64,000 nucleotides of DNA, taken from the NCBI GenBank assembly GCA_030674915.1, contig JASXSV010000013.1, positions 1 through 64,000 on the forward strand, read 5' to 3'. Under the pieces are notes generated by a model. It was not told where the DNA came from and ran no database searches. It was given only the letters and a program-made list of their open reading frames with translations. Positions within the stretch are counted from its first letter, which is position 1. Each line of letters opens with the position of its first letter. Positions 1 through 12,800 of this stretch are shown here, piece by piece. The stretch is from Candidatus Endonucleibacter bathymodioli (GTDB taxonomy: Bacteria > Pseudomonadota > Gammaproteobacteria > Pseudomonadales > Endozoicomonadaceae). The translations under genes were made by a program, and so were the position numbers.

Positions 1-76
1 GATGCCTAAAGCTTCACATCTCAACTGCAAAAATGTTAGCATGCTTAGATATTTGACTTCATGAGATCAAACATAA

Positions 77-418
77 ATGTCAACTAAAAACCCTGCACTT
101 AAATGTGTATTTCTTGCATTTCAAGTTATACCTAGACTGAAAAACGGCAACAACTTTGAAGTGGTCGATAAGGCCATAGAAGTAGTTAAAGCTTCCAATG
201 TCCCATACCAAGTTGGCGCAATGGAAACAACAATGAAAGGCGAGCTAAATCAATTACTTGACATTGTGAAAAATGCTCAAGCAGCATGTTACGACGCTGG
301 TGCATTGGAAGTCATTACAAATATTAAAATTCATAGCAAGACAGAATCAGCCACCGATACTTTTTGCACCTATGACCGCGGATTAACACCCGCCAACTAC
401 ATGTTTGTACCTAAGTAG
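77..418 (+). CDS. MTH1187/YkoF-type thiamine-binding domain protein
   Basis: A 113-residue cytoplasmic protein made of one small alpha/beta domain. Its pattern is an early strand with VIPRL, an AIEVVKASNVPYQVGAMETTMKG core and a C-terminal AGALEVITNIKIHSK strand. This is the layout of the MTH1187/YkoF thiamine-binding family (formerly DUF77), whose members are about 100 residues long and form oligomers; some bind thiamine or a related pyrimidine. No thiamine biosynthesis or transport gene is next to it, so the ligand is not supported by context. The start is the only ATG that keeps the first strand; the Shine-Dalgarno (GAGAT) is weak. A long gap with an IS630 remnant follows. Family call fairly sure, function not. 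Confidence 0.75.
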   Translation: MSTKNPALKCVFLAFQVIPRLKNGNNFEVVDKAIEVVKASNVPYQVGAMETTMKGELNQLLDIVKNAQAACYDAGALEVITNIKIHSKTESATDTFCTYDRGLTPANYMFVPK

Positions 419-479
419 TTCTTCGCCTACTTAGTAGAGAACTTAAAAAATGGATAACCCTTAAATCACGGCGCTTATT

Positions 480-690
480 TTTTCGTCATCTGTTTTTTTG
501 TTAGAAACTTTGTTGTGCAGAGCCCCATATTCTAAACCTTTACCATCTTAGGCATATTGCTACTTACCTTCATGGAGATTGTATTGAAGTTCAGAAATAT
601 AACTTATGGTTTCCCATTTGCATTTATGTTAATTATATTTATTTTCGTAATTATCTGACACCATACCTCATGGATCCTCACGTGAATCAT
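480..690 (-). pseudogene. IS630-family transposase fragment (decayed)
   Basis: Read on the minus strand, this stretch resembles the C-terminal part of the IS630 remnant at 2825-3672 at the DNA level: a TCTGA...CATG(G)AAGGTAAGTA block (about 570-605) and a further AAGTTTCTA(A)CAAAAAAA block (about 495-515). In one frame it gives LNFNTISMKVSSN, comparable to the conserved PNLNPIERLWK of IS630/Tc1 transposases. It is riddled with stops and frameshifts and no ends are visible. I see nothing else in the 419-817 gap. Confidence 0.4.
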
Positions 691-817
691 ATTGGAGTGA
701 CTAACACCCTAAATTACCCGTCGAAGTGACTCCCGTTTTACCTAGAAAACGCAATCTAATTAAAGTAGTCCCTAGTTTTTCACAACAACCAACACACCAC
801 CTTTTTGTAGATTGAAG

Positions 818-2116
818 TCACGGATTCAGAACAGCATTAGCAATAATATAAGAACAGATACAAACCAAACCAACAGTCAACGTTAGAAAATCAACTTTTG
901 AACGATACTGCTTGAGAGCATCCGTTTGATAAACCGCATACACCGGCATTAAGTAAAGAACAACAGCCATTAATGGTGCTGCAACGACACCCATGATATC
1001 AATAATGCCCAAATTAAGATAACCAACCAACCATAGACTTAACACATAGAAAATATTGGATATCCTATTCAAGCGTGCTTTACCCAGTATTCCTTTATTT
1101 CCAGCACGAGCGTATGCCTGTCTAATTAAACCAGATAATCCTTCTCGTGCCCCAAGATAATAGCCAAGAAACGAGCTACCAATAGCCGTAATTGCTACAA
1201 TAGATGTAGCCGCAGCAAACCATTGATCATGAGACCGAAGGGAAAATAGCGTCATTACTGATATATTATTCTGTTTAGCCATCATAAGCTCTTCAGGAGG
1301 CAAAGAAAGAACACAAGAAAATGTAAAAAACAAAGTGATCAACATGAGCAAGCTTGTACCGTAAACTGTAATTTGCTCGGTCCTCATACGAACCACCACC
1401 TTATTTTTTATTTTGGACCGATAAGACTGGGATAAAGCAGAGCAAACAGGAATATAAGCCAGTGAAAAAATCAGAATAGGTAATGTTGATAAAAAACCTT
1501 TAGTAATCCCCATAACCGTAACAGGCTGACGAAATTGCTCAAGGCTCCATTGAGGTATGAGGTAGACAGATATTGCCGTCAAAACAAAACAAAGAGGATA
1601 AACAAGAATTGCTGTAACATTTAAAATAATTTTTTCATTACACGCAACTATACCTACCAATATCAAGACTAAAACTAAGGATAACAACCAGCGCTCAGGC
1701 GCCTGCCAACCCAATTGATTAATAATCATAGATTCTACAGTATTGGTCAAAGCAATACTATACGCCATAACAATAGGAAAGATAAAAGCAAAATAAGCAA
1801 TAGTTACCCAAAGGCCTCCTGTCTTTCCAAAATGCTCATTAGCTGCTTCATTAAAATCACTAACTGGGTTTTTAGAAGAAAGGCAAAAGCGAAGAATATT
1901 TCGGTGAGTGATGAACGTTAGAGGGCTTAATAAACTAGCCAAAGCTATCAACGACCAAATACCACCAATACCTGCATTAATTGGCAGGAATAATATACCT
2001 GCTCCGACAGCAGCTCCGAATATGCTCAGACTCCATTTAGTATCAGTGTGAGTCCATGGAAGACTGCCATTAACTTGCTGAGTCTTAGTAGTAACGGCAT
2101 TCGACTCCATGCTCAT
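818..2116 (-). CDS. Serine/threonine-type amino-acid permease (SdaC/TdcC, HAAAP family)
   Basis: A 432-residue inner-membrane transporter with about 11 predicted hydrophobic segments, the normal length for the hydroxy/aromatic amino acid permease family. Family signatures are visible: DTKWSLSIFGAAVGAGILFLPINAG in TM1 (the unwound GAGILFLP helix), AYSIALTNTVESM in TM3, and SFLGYYLGAREGLSGL late in the protein, equivalent to FFGVYLGFREA in SdaC. Members import serine, threonine or aromatic amino acids with H+ or Na+. SdaC-type substrates look most likely, but the exact amino acid cannot be read from sequence. No serine deaminase gene is adjacent. Two close ATGs (2116 and 2110) could start translation; the upstream one follows AAAAGAT. 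Confidence 0.85.
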   Translation of the reverse strand: MSMESNAVTTKTQQVNGSLPWTHTDTKWSLSIFGAAVGAGILFLPINAGIGGIWSLIALASLLSPLTFITHRNILRFCLSSKNPVSDFNEAANEHFGKTGGLWVTIAYFAFIFPIVMAYSIALTNTVESMIINQLGWQAPERWLLSLVLVLILVGIVACNEKIILNVTAILVYPLCFVLTAISVYLIPQWSLEQFRQPVTVMGITKGFLSTLPILIFSLAYIPVCSALSQSYRSKIKNKVVVRMRTEQITVYGTSLLMLITLFFTFSCVLSLPPEELMMAKQNNISVMTLFSLRSHDQWFAAATSIVAITAIGSSFLGYYLGAREGLSGLIRQAYARAGNKGILGKARLNRISNIFYVLSLWLVGYLNLGIIDIMGVVAAPLMAVVLYLMPVYAVYQTDALKQYRSKVDFLTLTVGLVCICSYIIANAVLNP

Positions 2117-2824
2117 ATCTTTTTACATCTCATTAACTCACCTAGTATGCACTATATTAAAAACAAGAGATTAAATAAGTATGAGCCCAAGGCAGCCTCT
2201 TACAACCGTCATACTTGAATATGCATACCCAACACCATTGAAAAAGGTAAGGGTAGACAACAAGCGAACGAATCACCGCTAGCCTAGAGCAATAGGCGAT
2301 GGGAATGAGCGCAAGCAATAAACAATCCTTCACCTTCAATGGTAATGGATAGATGCCGGCTCTCCATTTTACTGCCGTCCAACTCAACCTTTGGATCTGC
2401 TGCGTGCTATCTCGCCCCATCCACAGAACAGATACTTCCTTATTAAAAAGCATATTGCACTTGATGTCCATTACTTCGTGCAAGTTCTAGTAACGAAACT
2501 TCAAGGCTACGTTAAAAGTAGCAAGTGATCTATTTTGTCGAAAATATGCCGGCCTAGGAACAGAAGCCTATAACGTCTGAGAACATACTGGTAACAATAA
2601 ATAATCATCACTGCTTTATATTGGCTCACGCTGTCCTCAATGATACTTTACACTGATAAACCTATAGCCAAATATATTGATGGTAGTAAGAGAGGATAAT
2701 CAGCGTGGATCCTTAAGCCTTTGCACCCAAGCTAATTCAAATGAAGATTTCATCATCTCAAAATTGCAGTTAAGCCTGCTGAACAACTAAACTCAATTTA
2801 GGATAAAGCTTCGTAGATGGAATT
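2117..2824. other. Non-coding gap with one repeat copy
   Basis: Apart from the palindromic repeat at 2225-2352 I see no gene, RNA or terminator here. A 108-codon minus-strand open frame at 2157-2483 runs straight through the repeat and resembles nothing I recognise. The last 150 bases probably include the lost 3' end of the neighbouring IS630 element. Confidence 0.5.
2225..2352 (+). repeat. Palindromic intergenic repeat (PIR), long form
   Basis: Left arm ACACCATTGAAAAAGGTAAG and right arm CTTCACCTTCAATGGTAA are inverted copies. Between them are the family internal blocks GACAACAAGCGAACGAA, TAGGCGAT and GAGCGCAAGCAATAAACA. Confidence 0.8.
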
Positions 2825-3672
2825 ATTTATTTTTTTGTAGAAACTCTGTCGCGATTGCTAAACATTTATTACTTACCTTCCATGTTGATCAATTGGGCTC
2901 AGATTTGAGCTATAAGGAGTAAGGTAATGTAGCTTTATTTTCAACTTTTTGGCTGCCTCAACCAACTCCTTTGAACAATAGCATCCTGCACATCAAGAAC
3001 AATATCAATGACTTTCATTTAGGCATAAATACTTGGTGTTTTTTGGAAGAACTCGATAATATCTACTCCATCGGCGGTTATGAATTTGTAAAAATAGCTG
3101 CTAACCCATGCCCATCCCAATAGCCAGACGATATTCTCCAGAGTGCGGTTTCCCGTCGTATTGATGACTTCATCAACCCTTATGCGAATCCACCCTGATG
3201 TGTTTTTGTCACCTGCGATGGCTGAACCTGACCCATAAAAAGCAACACCTAGTCCCATAATAATGAAACCATCAATGACTCATAGTGTTCCAGCACTCAG
3301 AAATATAAACGACAATCAGACGGGTATGAGCATAGGTATGTTCAATATATTCTCGAGCAATTGCCGTGCTTGCTCGTCATCCAGATTATTTTTTGCTACC
3401 ACCATTTCCAGACCTCAGTTTCCCATTTTTCAGGCAATCACTCAGATAGTGGCTTATCCTGGACTCACTGTTTTTCACAGCCAGAGCAATAGATGATGCA
3501 ACCCAACCTTCCAACGTCGACAATGACTCTTTAATGCGATCAGACTCTCGAGCATCACGCGTTTTCTTATAGTCTGACTCCAAGTATGTTTTTTTACGGT
3601 GAAATGAGATTCATTTTTGGCATACCCGGGGAGTGCAGAAATAACAACTTCAAAATCAATAATCTTCAATGG
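2825..3672 (-). pseudogene. IS630-family transposase, decayed (several frameshifts and stops)
   Basis: Reading the minus strand from 3672 down and switching frames recovers most of an IS630 transposase. First comes an N-terminal helix-turn-helix part (KTRDARESDRIKESLSTLEGW, SRISHYLSDCLKNGKL, NGGSK), then LDDEQARQLLE / YAHTRLIVVYISE, then GWIRIRVDEVINTTGNRTLENI, VDIIEFFQKTPSIYA, KVIDIVLDVQDA (second DDE aspartate region), and finally KKLKIKLHYLTPYSSNLSPID, equivalent to the LHYLPPYSPNLNPIE signature. At least four frame changes and internal stops make it non-functional. A palindromic repeat abuts its 5' end at about 3681. IS630 elements insert at TA; I could not define its terminal repeats. 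Confidence 0.85.
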
Positions 3673-3680
3673 TTAGCGGT

Positions 3681-3795
3681 AGCTACCAAAGAGGCGTGCA
3701 AACAAGTGACGCCCCATGATCCTACGAATAACAGATGATTAAGGTCGAGTGCAAGCGGTCAACAACCTCACACTGTAAAAAACATGGGTATATAG
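3681..3795 (+). repeat. PIR copy, long form, degenerate left arm
   Basis: Internal blocks GCAAACAAGTGACGCCCCATGA and GCAAGCGGTCAACAACCTCA are clear; the right end reads CACTGTAAAAAACATGGGTATATA. The left arm (GCTACCAAAGAGGCGTG) is poor. It sits between the IS630 remnant and the 3' end of the giant gene. Confidence 0.6.
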
Positions 3796-3818
3796 TAGTG
3801 CAGAAAATCCTCATCATT

Positions 3819-6800
3819 TTATATAGGATCTTTCTTCAACTTTGACAAAAAATTATTTAACTCATCTTTAGCTTTTCGAGTTTTTTCCTGCCACGCGTTT
3901 TCAAATATTGCTATTTCGACCTTCAATAAACGCTCACGAACTTTACCCACTCTATCTGAATTACCACCCCCAAGAACCCGCAGGTACTCTTCTCGTAAGA
4001 ACTCTAAATTCCCAGTATTTTCGTGATGCTTGAAGTCACCAGCAATGATTCCACTGTAGCATGGCAGACTTTCGCAAAAATTTTCCCACGACTGATCCGT
4101 ACACAGAATTTTTTCTATCTTCACATCTAACTCTTCTACCGTACTTGCTGAACCTTCAAGCTCTGCAATAAGATTCTCACGCCATGCATGCCATTGCTCC
4201 ATAACTTTATCTGAATCTCCAGACTCCACAAAATGGATACTATAATCAAACAAGCCCAACTCCGTTGTTGCCGGAATACGTTTACACTTAATATCTTCAA
4301 AAACTTTAAGCTGCTGATGATATGCCGTAAACATATTTGTAAAACGAGTCATTATCATATGAACCTTATTACGCATCAGCGCTTTTTCATTAATTACACC
4401 CTCTTTACCACTCAACTGTGTAGTTACAGCACCCTCGATGTCATTACTATAAAGACTACCATGAGCACCCTTGCTATTTACAGCGCCTTTCGTAATATCA
4501 CCTGGCAGAACATTTGCGTGCATCACGCTATGGACGATACCTGGATTGCCTTTCCTACCTACTCGTCGATTCTTTTGTAGCTTTGCACGAGCACTGGCAG
4601 GGGAACCTACAGATATTAACACAGCATCCTTAGCATCAAAATTAAAACCTCTTGCACAAGCATCAGTGCCGTTAATAATACAGCCTTTTGTTCTTTTACA
4701 ACCATCCTCACCAAAGGAGGAATTAAGATTTCCAGCATTCTCCTCAAAGACTTTACAATCTGGCCTCTCCCTCAGATTAGCAAGAGTTATCAACTTGGCT
4801 TTCTTATGAAAACCTTCTACTTTACCGGCATACAGACCAAAAGCCTTGTCTAGTGCAAAAACATCAGACTGTTCACTAGACAAAATAATAACGTCCTTTT
4901 TTTGATCAATATAATAATTAGCCATATTGACGACATTGTCATAAAGATCATTCTTTGACTCAAACACTTGAGTGGCATGTTCAGTCACATTTACATCGTA
5001 AGGTGCTTTATAATAGAGATTACTTGTTCCTGCTGGTATCAAGCTATTTTGCATTTCTTCATTGCCATATGTAGCCGTTAAAGTAAGCATGCCATAATCA
5101 CCAAATTCTTCTTTAAAAAAAGTGCTTGCGGTAGCAGATGCTACAGTCCTAGTCGGTATGGTAAGTGGTAGCCCGTGCATATAGGATAAAAAGTTTGTAG
5201 CGTTATCAGCAAAAGATGAATTATTTACCATCTCCGATGTAGTCTGATTGATTGGGTATATTTTAAGCTTGACTCCATCCTTCTTAAACTTCTCAATTGT
5301 CTCTTGATCTGGGGATGGTATAACGACGATAGTTTTCTTAGCAGGATCATCCTTATCAATAGCTTCGTATCCAACTGTATATGTTTTTTGTAATCGATAT
5401 TGATGTTTTTTCTGTATAAACTTAGCAAAACTTTCTATACGTTTCTCCCAATCATTCTGAGTAATACCCTTGGCTCTGTCAATTTCTACGTCTATATCAT
5501 TATAAGCAGCATTACTCCTTTTCAACTCGTCCTTCTTACTTTCTAGCTTACTAACCATTAGATCTTTATAGGAATACCAAACATCATTTTCGGTACCACT
5601 TAGTTCTGCAAAAACCTCAAAGAAAGCAGCGTAGGACTCTTTCGTCCAATGGTCAGCTGGATTTGAAGACTTTTCTGATATAATCAAGGCTCCTGAGCAG
5701 TCCTTATCTTTGGTAGTGTCAAACTCATCAAAAATAATACCTCGCCTAAAACCTTCAGTATATAACTTGACAACTTGTTCATTAGGGCATTTATCTGCTG
5801 ACGGTACTATGCAGTCTTTATCTATTAACCTATCTGCCATATCTAAAGTGTCGAGCATTAGCTTATCGCCCATTATTGTTTCTGCTGTACCAAACAGCAT
5901 TGTATTTTCCCTAGAATAACTCTTAAGATTATCTTCAAAATTATTTTTTAACAATCTCACCGGCAACTGGAATGCTTTACCCCATGGTAGAAAGTTTTCA
6001 TAATCTTGTTGCAATAAAGTTTCATTATTGGTAACAAAAATAGGAAGCTTCTCATCTTTTTTCCCTAGCTGTCTTGTCAACAGTAAGGCTTGAATAATAT
6101 AAGCAGACTTCCCTGACCCTGGTTCAGCACCTACAGCCAATGAGTTCCCCTTAGAGTTAATTGCAACTAATAAGGCAGCAGCTTGGGAGGGTTTTGGTAT
6201 AGACATACCATGAATTAAAGCAAATTGAATGTGAATCATGGCCATTACTTTTATTTTATCGTCAATACTACCATTACTTTTTGCCAGCATCTTTTTGTAT
6301 TCTACAGCAAAATTATCAGGACCTAGTTCAATAAATTCTTCCGTATGGCGACTTAGAAGTTCAACCTGACGGGTTATTTCTTCATCCCCAATAACAATCA
6401 TTCCATTTTCATTCTTAAGCTCTGCTAATTGCGCTTCAAGCTTCTCTATTTCTAGGGCTACTTCTTTATTTTGTGGCTTTTCCTTTAGCTCCTTTATGCA
6501 AGAATAAATATAAATAACTTTTTCCCTACCTTTAATTGGAAATATACCCTTAACGCTTTCAATTATATCTTCATTACTCAACTCTCCTTTGAATTTCTCA
6601 CAAAGCTTATCTTTAATACCACCCTTAGCCTTTCTTTTCTCTACCAGCTCATCTATAGTAGCACTAACAAAGTCCTTCAACTTATCATGCTCATTATTCT
6701 TAACAAATTCAATGCACTTTTGTTCATTATCACAAGATATTGTTTCTGCAGCGGCCTTTAGGTCTTGCAAAGGTAAATAAATACCAGAATCCTTAAGTAT

Positions 6801-9800
6801 TTTTAATTTATTCATATACGCATCAATGACACATTCTGCTTTATAACCATCAACTGCCTCTTTCCTCTTTCTGTCTTCATTCACCAACTTACCTAAATCC
6901 ACTTGGTACACACCTAGTCGACCCATAAGACCATCATACTTAGTTATTTGTTTGTTACCACTCTTCACTTCCCTTCCATCTATTGTATATCCAACATGCT
7001 GGAATAATAAGTCCTTTTCGGCATGATCGTTCGGATAAAGCTTAACACCCTCAAATGTTATCATTGATTTTTCTTCTGCCGCTTCAGCATAATTAAAAAT
7101 ACCTTTGAAATTATCTAACGTGAAAGCAACCCCACCGAAGGTTTTATTCAGAAATTTTATATACTCATCTGCCTTTTTATCCCTAGCTTTTATATCCAGA
7201 CCATCATCATCAAATGTAGTAACAAACTCTTCAATTTCCTTTATCCGTACTGCCACACGTCCCGCCAAATCAGTGGATCTACGCTCTAAATCTATTTCTT
7301 TTTTCTTCATCATAGCTCGTGTTCCAGCTACCCCATTTTTACCTAAGGCCAACATTCTCCATATACTAAAATCATCTTTACTATTGACTCGAGAATCTGG
7401 CTGACACAGTGCGGCTGTAGTATAACGGAGTGCATCTAATTGTCTTTCAGGAGAGAGTCCCGCGCCCTTATTACCTGCAGTCATAGAATTGATGCCTTCT
7501 ATACATATATGAGCGTCAGGTCTATAGTTCGAAGTAGATAGTGCTTGCAACGCAGCGGCTTTAGCCGCAATTAGTGCAATATCCTTATCCACATCAGAAC
7601 CTATACCTCTATTATTACTCAATAATAGGAGATTTATTGCACCTGTTAACTTATTGGTTTCCACCTCTAGAGCCTTGAGTTTCCCTGCATCTCCGAATGC
7701 AACATCTTCCTCATGATCACGGTCATGATGAATAGCCTTCGGGATCTCTGCATTCCTTGTTGGCTTACTAATCTCGTTATCAGATGCTCGATATCTCTTT
7801 ATTACAACATCACTTTTCAGAATTTCTTTCAGTATGCCAGCATCACTTTTACAATCACGCAAAAGCATTTCATTTGCTTTTTTTGTCATTGTAGCAAAAT
7901 CAAATGCCCATAAATCCTTCATGTGGAATTGTTGCGACGCGCTATCTACACTCAATACTTCTTTCATTTTATTTGAGTCAAGGTATTCATCTGTAATCTT
8001 ATCTTCGATAGAAGTAGAGGCATCTACGGGTAACGATAACTTACTAGTGGTAGTTTCTTTTATATCATCCAACTCGTTTGCAGAGTAAAACTCATCCAGC
8101 TTCCCTCTAACTAGTCCCTGGTCTGCTTTATTTTTGACACGATATGAGTTAATACATGGAACAATATTTTGCTTGCTTTTTCTTGAACGTATTATTTCCG
8201 CATCATAATCAACTTTATCATTACCATGAATATCAACCCTTCCTCGCACCTTCGCTACATGAAACGGATTCCCTCTTTCCTTAAGCAACATATGCTTAGA
8301 GATAAATGTATTCGACTCCTCCTTTAAAACTTTAGTCTCCATTTCAAGACTTCCATCTCTTAAAAACAAGCATGAAGGATCATCCAGTTGTTTCTGACAA
8401 AGAATATGCATTCCTTCACAACTATTCTTATGAGCTTTTATGTAATTAACTAAAACCTCTCTGCGACTTTCAAAACTACCACTCTGTTTGTCTGTCATTC
8501 TTGCACCAGGCATGTTGATATGAATCATATGCCGAATCTGAGACATCATATCCCTAGCGAGATCCATATTTTGATCTGACGATTCCAATGCAACACGCAT
8601 CAAAAACATAGCTGTGCTTAATGCACTTTTTATTTTTTGTGGCGGTAGATAAGGTTGTTTTTTTGCATTGGACAAACTCATGGTAAGTTCAAACACCATC
8701 GCCCTTTCTTGAGGATTTAAGTCCTTATATTCTTGTATCAACCTAGTTTCCTCCTGCAGAGTACTCTTCCATCGAGTCAGTTCAGCACTTGTTTTAGGAG
8801 CACAACTTTTCATTGCAGGCCAAGACATAACATTCAACCCATGAATTCCATATAAATCATTTCCAGATGATGTCATAACCACATCAGGACGGTTACAATA
8901 ACCTGTATTTTTAACAAGAGCTCTACTTTTAAATTGTTCAGCATCTTTTTGATAAGTGCGCCAATCTGTCTGTGAGTAAAGATCCTGATACTCACGCGCC
9001 TCAAGGGGTATTATAGAGTCAGTTTTATAGTTGTAGTTCATTAGCAACCATTTTGACTCATCTCCTTTTTTTGCTACAGGTATAACCATATATTCATATG
9101 AGCTATAACCTTTTGTAGAGTTGCCATATATTTTCGTCATATAACCTTCTTCCCCTAAATCATAATGACTATCTATTGTAGATTTTGGGTTAGGGTATTT
9201 AAAAGGCTTTAAGACCAAACCTCCCCTAGCAAGGTTATCTCGTATAACAGGGATAGCATCCATTTTCCCCTTCGCATAATCGTTCGCCTCCTTGATTTCA
9301 TTTACATTCCCCGCAGGATCCTCATAGAATGCTTCATAATCATCAGTAACTAGCTCTGTTTTACAAGACTCCATAGAAGCAAGTAATTTCAAGTGCTCAG
9401 CAATATCTGGTTTCAACTCCTTATTTAATAATCCTGTTGTCAACAAATCCAGAACTCGTCTACCATTATTGTACATAACATAGCCACAACCCTTACTACT
9501 AGCTTCATTCAATGTTTTACAATAAACACTTTGCTCATCTCCATTTCCATCAGTCCACTTTAAACTTTCTTGTACTTTCTCTCTTAAGAGCAAACTTTTA
9601 ATATAGCCTATGCTTTCAGGATAATATTTACTAGCCATATCCATAACAAGGGTATTGGTTTTTTCTGCCATCTTTTTAATACCATCATGGTCTGAATAAA
9701 AAATGCTTTCATATGTCTTAAAATCAAAATTTGTTACTGGAGAGAATGTGTTCCTCAGATCACTATGACTACCTATGTCAAAATCCTTGATGATTTCCAG

Positions 9801-12800
9801 ATCAGTATTAGCTAGTTCATTAGCAACATGTTTCTGATAATACCACTCCATGTCTTTTAGATAAATCGGAGTATCATTAGGCGTCTCATAACTATTGATA
9901 AAGCCATCAGTGATCCGCAGAGTCGTAGCATCAATATCTCCATTTAACAAACACATATTAACATTTTCACTGTATGCTTTTTTTACTTGCACTAATCGCT
10001 CAGCATAAGTCATGTCCGCATACTCTTTATTGTCTCTGCCCATTAATTCTTTCAGATTTTTAGCCACTTTGTTTTTTATTGTTTTCAATTCATCTTTAGT
10101 TCTAGGCATCCATAACTCACCCATCTCGTCATTATACTTTTTGAATTTACTCTTGACCTCTTCAGGAAGGTCATCTGGTGGATATAAGAAACTGTGGTTC
10201 CGCTCTCCACCTATATAAAACTCAACCTCATCTTCATTATTGTTAAATAACAAGTGCGGTTCTGGAATAATACCCTGGACGTTTTCTGTCCAAGGGATTT
10301 TTTTCTGCTCACCAGACTCAGTACTATTGGTATGGCAATATTCATCATTGTAGCATATATACACCTTCTTTGGATGGTCATTATTCTCATCAAGAATAAT
10401 GGAAAATCCTTTATATACATTATCAAAAGACATATTATCTGTTGATGATACGGATCTATTTGCTCCCTCCTGATACCCCTCACCGCTATGATGCATATAA
10501 GTCATTTGTCCCAGGTAATAACCATCAACCTTGGTGCCAGGGAAAAATACATCATGGTATTTCTTCGCAGCTTCTTCACTGACTATTACATCATACTCGC
10601 CATTTTCTGGAGCATACCTTAAACTACCATCATTCCAGTAGTCGTATAAAGCATCAAATTTTTCCGCATTCCTTCTTGATTTAGCATTTTCAATCTGAGA
10701 CTCGAAAGTTTTTATTTTAGCAGCATCCTTTTCAATAAAACTTTTCCAGTCTTTTGGCTCTTCTGGAAACTTATCTTGAGCTACTTCAATTTCTGCAGAT
10801 ACATCTCTTGCTCCAGAAGAAAAACCGACGTCAACTTCCTGAGTCATTTGCTGATCAACACTTGTTGTGACATCTACAGATAGATTTTGATGTACCTCAT
10901 ATGATATCCCCCCCACTACGGTCCCATCATTAGCACCCATCTGCACCTCAGGCAAATGGTTAATATAATACTTATCTTTATCACTGGTAAGTTCTCTAGC
11001 ACCGTCTATATTATTGCCTGCACCTGTATCTGTAACTCCTACCCATGAATCAAACGGAGGCACAGGTGAAACAATAGAGTTGTTACTTGTTTTCATTTTG
11101 GGTATGGTATTATAGCTTGAGTCTATGTTATGTTCTTTTTCTTTTTCTTTTGATTCACGTTTTTCCTTCCCCACTACTTCTTCTTGAATTCCTTTTATTT
11201 CACCCATAAGATATTTTAAATCACTGAAGACTGTATGATTTCTTACTCTGTCACGTACCCCGTGAATCAATATTATATTGGTATCTAAGTCTTCATATAT
11301 TGTTTCATGATCACAAACGATAAGCCCTGCGCTAGCTTCCAGCTCTTCATTCTGTTTCTTATCATCAGCTGTGCTGCCTTTTATTATCACAAACTCAGCA
11401 TTAATTTTATTCAGCTCCTCAGTCAAACTCAGATTCGAATTAACTACAAATGCACCATCTAACTCTCCATTGCTTATTTTACTTCTTATCTCTCCTATAG
11501 ACACCTTAACTTGTTCCATATCTGACTCTGCTTGTGTAAACATATTTTTTTTCTTTTCTATATCTACATACAACTCTTCTTTCTCCTTTCCAAACGCCTC
11601 GTATTTATTTATTCTATCCTGCTCTTCTACACTTTTCGCTGACGCACTTGTAGCAGCCTCAGCTATAATAACTTTCTTGACTTTATCCAAAGCATCCTGA
11701 AGCCCTACTCCCTCTGATCCAATTCCTTTTAGAACATATAATTCTTTTGAAACTTCTTCTTTATTATTAATACTATCCTTTCCGTTATTAGAATCATTAT
11801 TTTCAAGAGCCAATATCTTGGATCCCACCTGTTTATCTAAATCACATAACCTTTGCGTCATGTTACATATTTTTACAACAAGATTACTATATGCGTTCGA
11901 AGCTTCTTTCGAGTTTTGCAAATTTAATTTAGACAAAGCATCGCTTTCTATTTCGATAATCTTTACACCTTTTCTAATAACACTAAGCTCTTTTCTATAA
12001 TCAGTCGCTTTAGAATCATTACCTTCTTTTTTATCCTGGATGTTCGCAGCATTTTTTTTACTAACGTTGTCTATATGTGCATTTACCACGGTAACTACCG
12101 AGTCTGATGAAGATGAGAAACCACTGAAATTCGAAACACTACTAGCATCATCAGAATCACTCTTTATCTCTATTATCTCTTCTAATGCTCCTGCATCTAC
12201 TACACTTCCTTTATCTGCTTTATGATCTAAAATCCACGCTGCTACTTTTCCTTTATCAAACTGCTTAGGTAAATTTTCTAACACATCAGCGGAATGGTTA
12301 CTATCTACATTATCCTTATGTTCATTGACGTTATCAATCATTTCATCAGAGTTTGAAGAGGCACTTGAAGAGGTACTTGAAGAGGTACTTGAAGAGGTAC
12401 TTGAAGAGGTACTTGAAGAGGTACTTGAAGAGGTACTTGAAGAAGCACTTGAAGAGGAAAGCAGGGACTTAGAGCTCTTACTTTTAGCCGTTACTTCATT
12501 CATCATACCAGCCTGGAAATTATTTTTTTCCTTTGATGAAATATTACCATACTGTCCAGACTCTTCTGATTCTGACTCTTCGACAACTACACTCTTTCTG
12601 CCCTCCTTAATCACCCCCAGCTTTACTTTAAGATCCTCTACTTTTTTATAAGTTTTTCCTATGTATTTATATTCTAATAAAATATTATCCATTTCTTCTT
12701 TCTTTAGATCAATCATTTTTACAATAACATTCTCATTACCACCTAGATGGTCTTTATCACCCTCTATTTCTAAATACTTACTTCTCAACAATTTAATGGC

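Noticed and set aside
2157..2483. Minus-strand 108-codon frame
   Set aside because: It passes through a palindromic repeat copy, has no family likeness and no convincing ribosome site.
12325..12651. Plus-strand 108-codon frame with EVLEE repeats
   Set aside because: It is the antisense reading of the Ser/Thr repeat tract of the giant gene; the repeat keeps several frames open.
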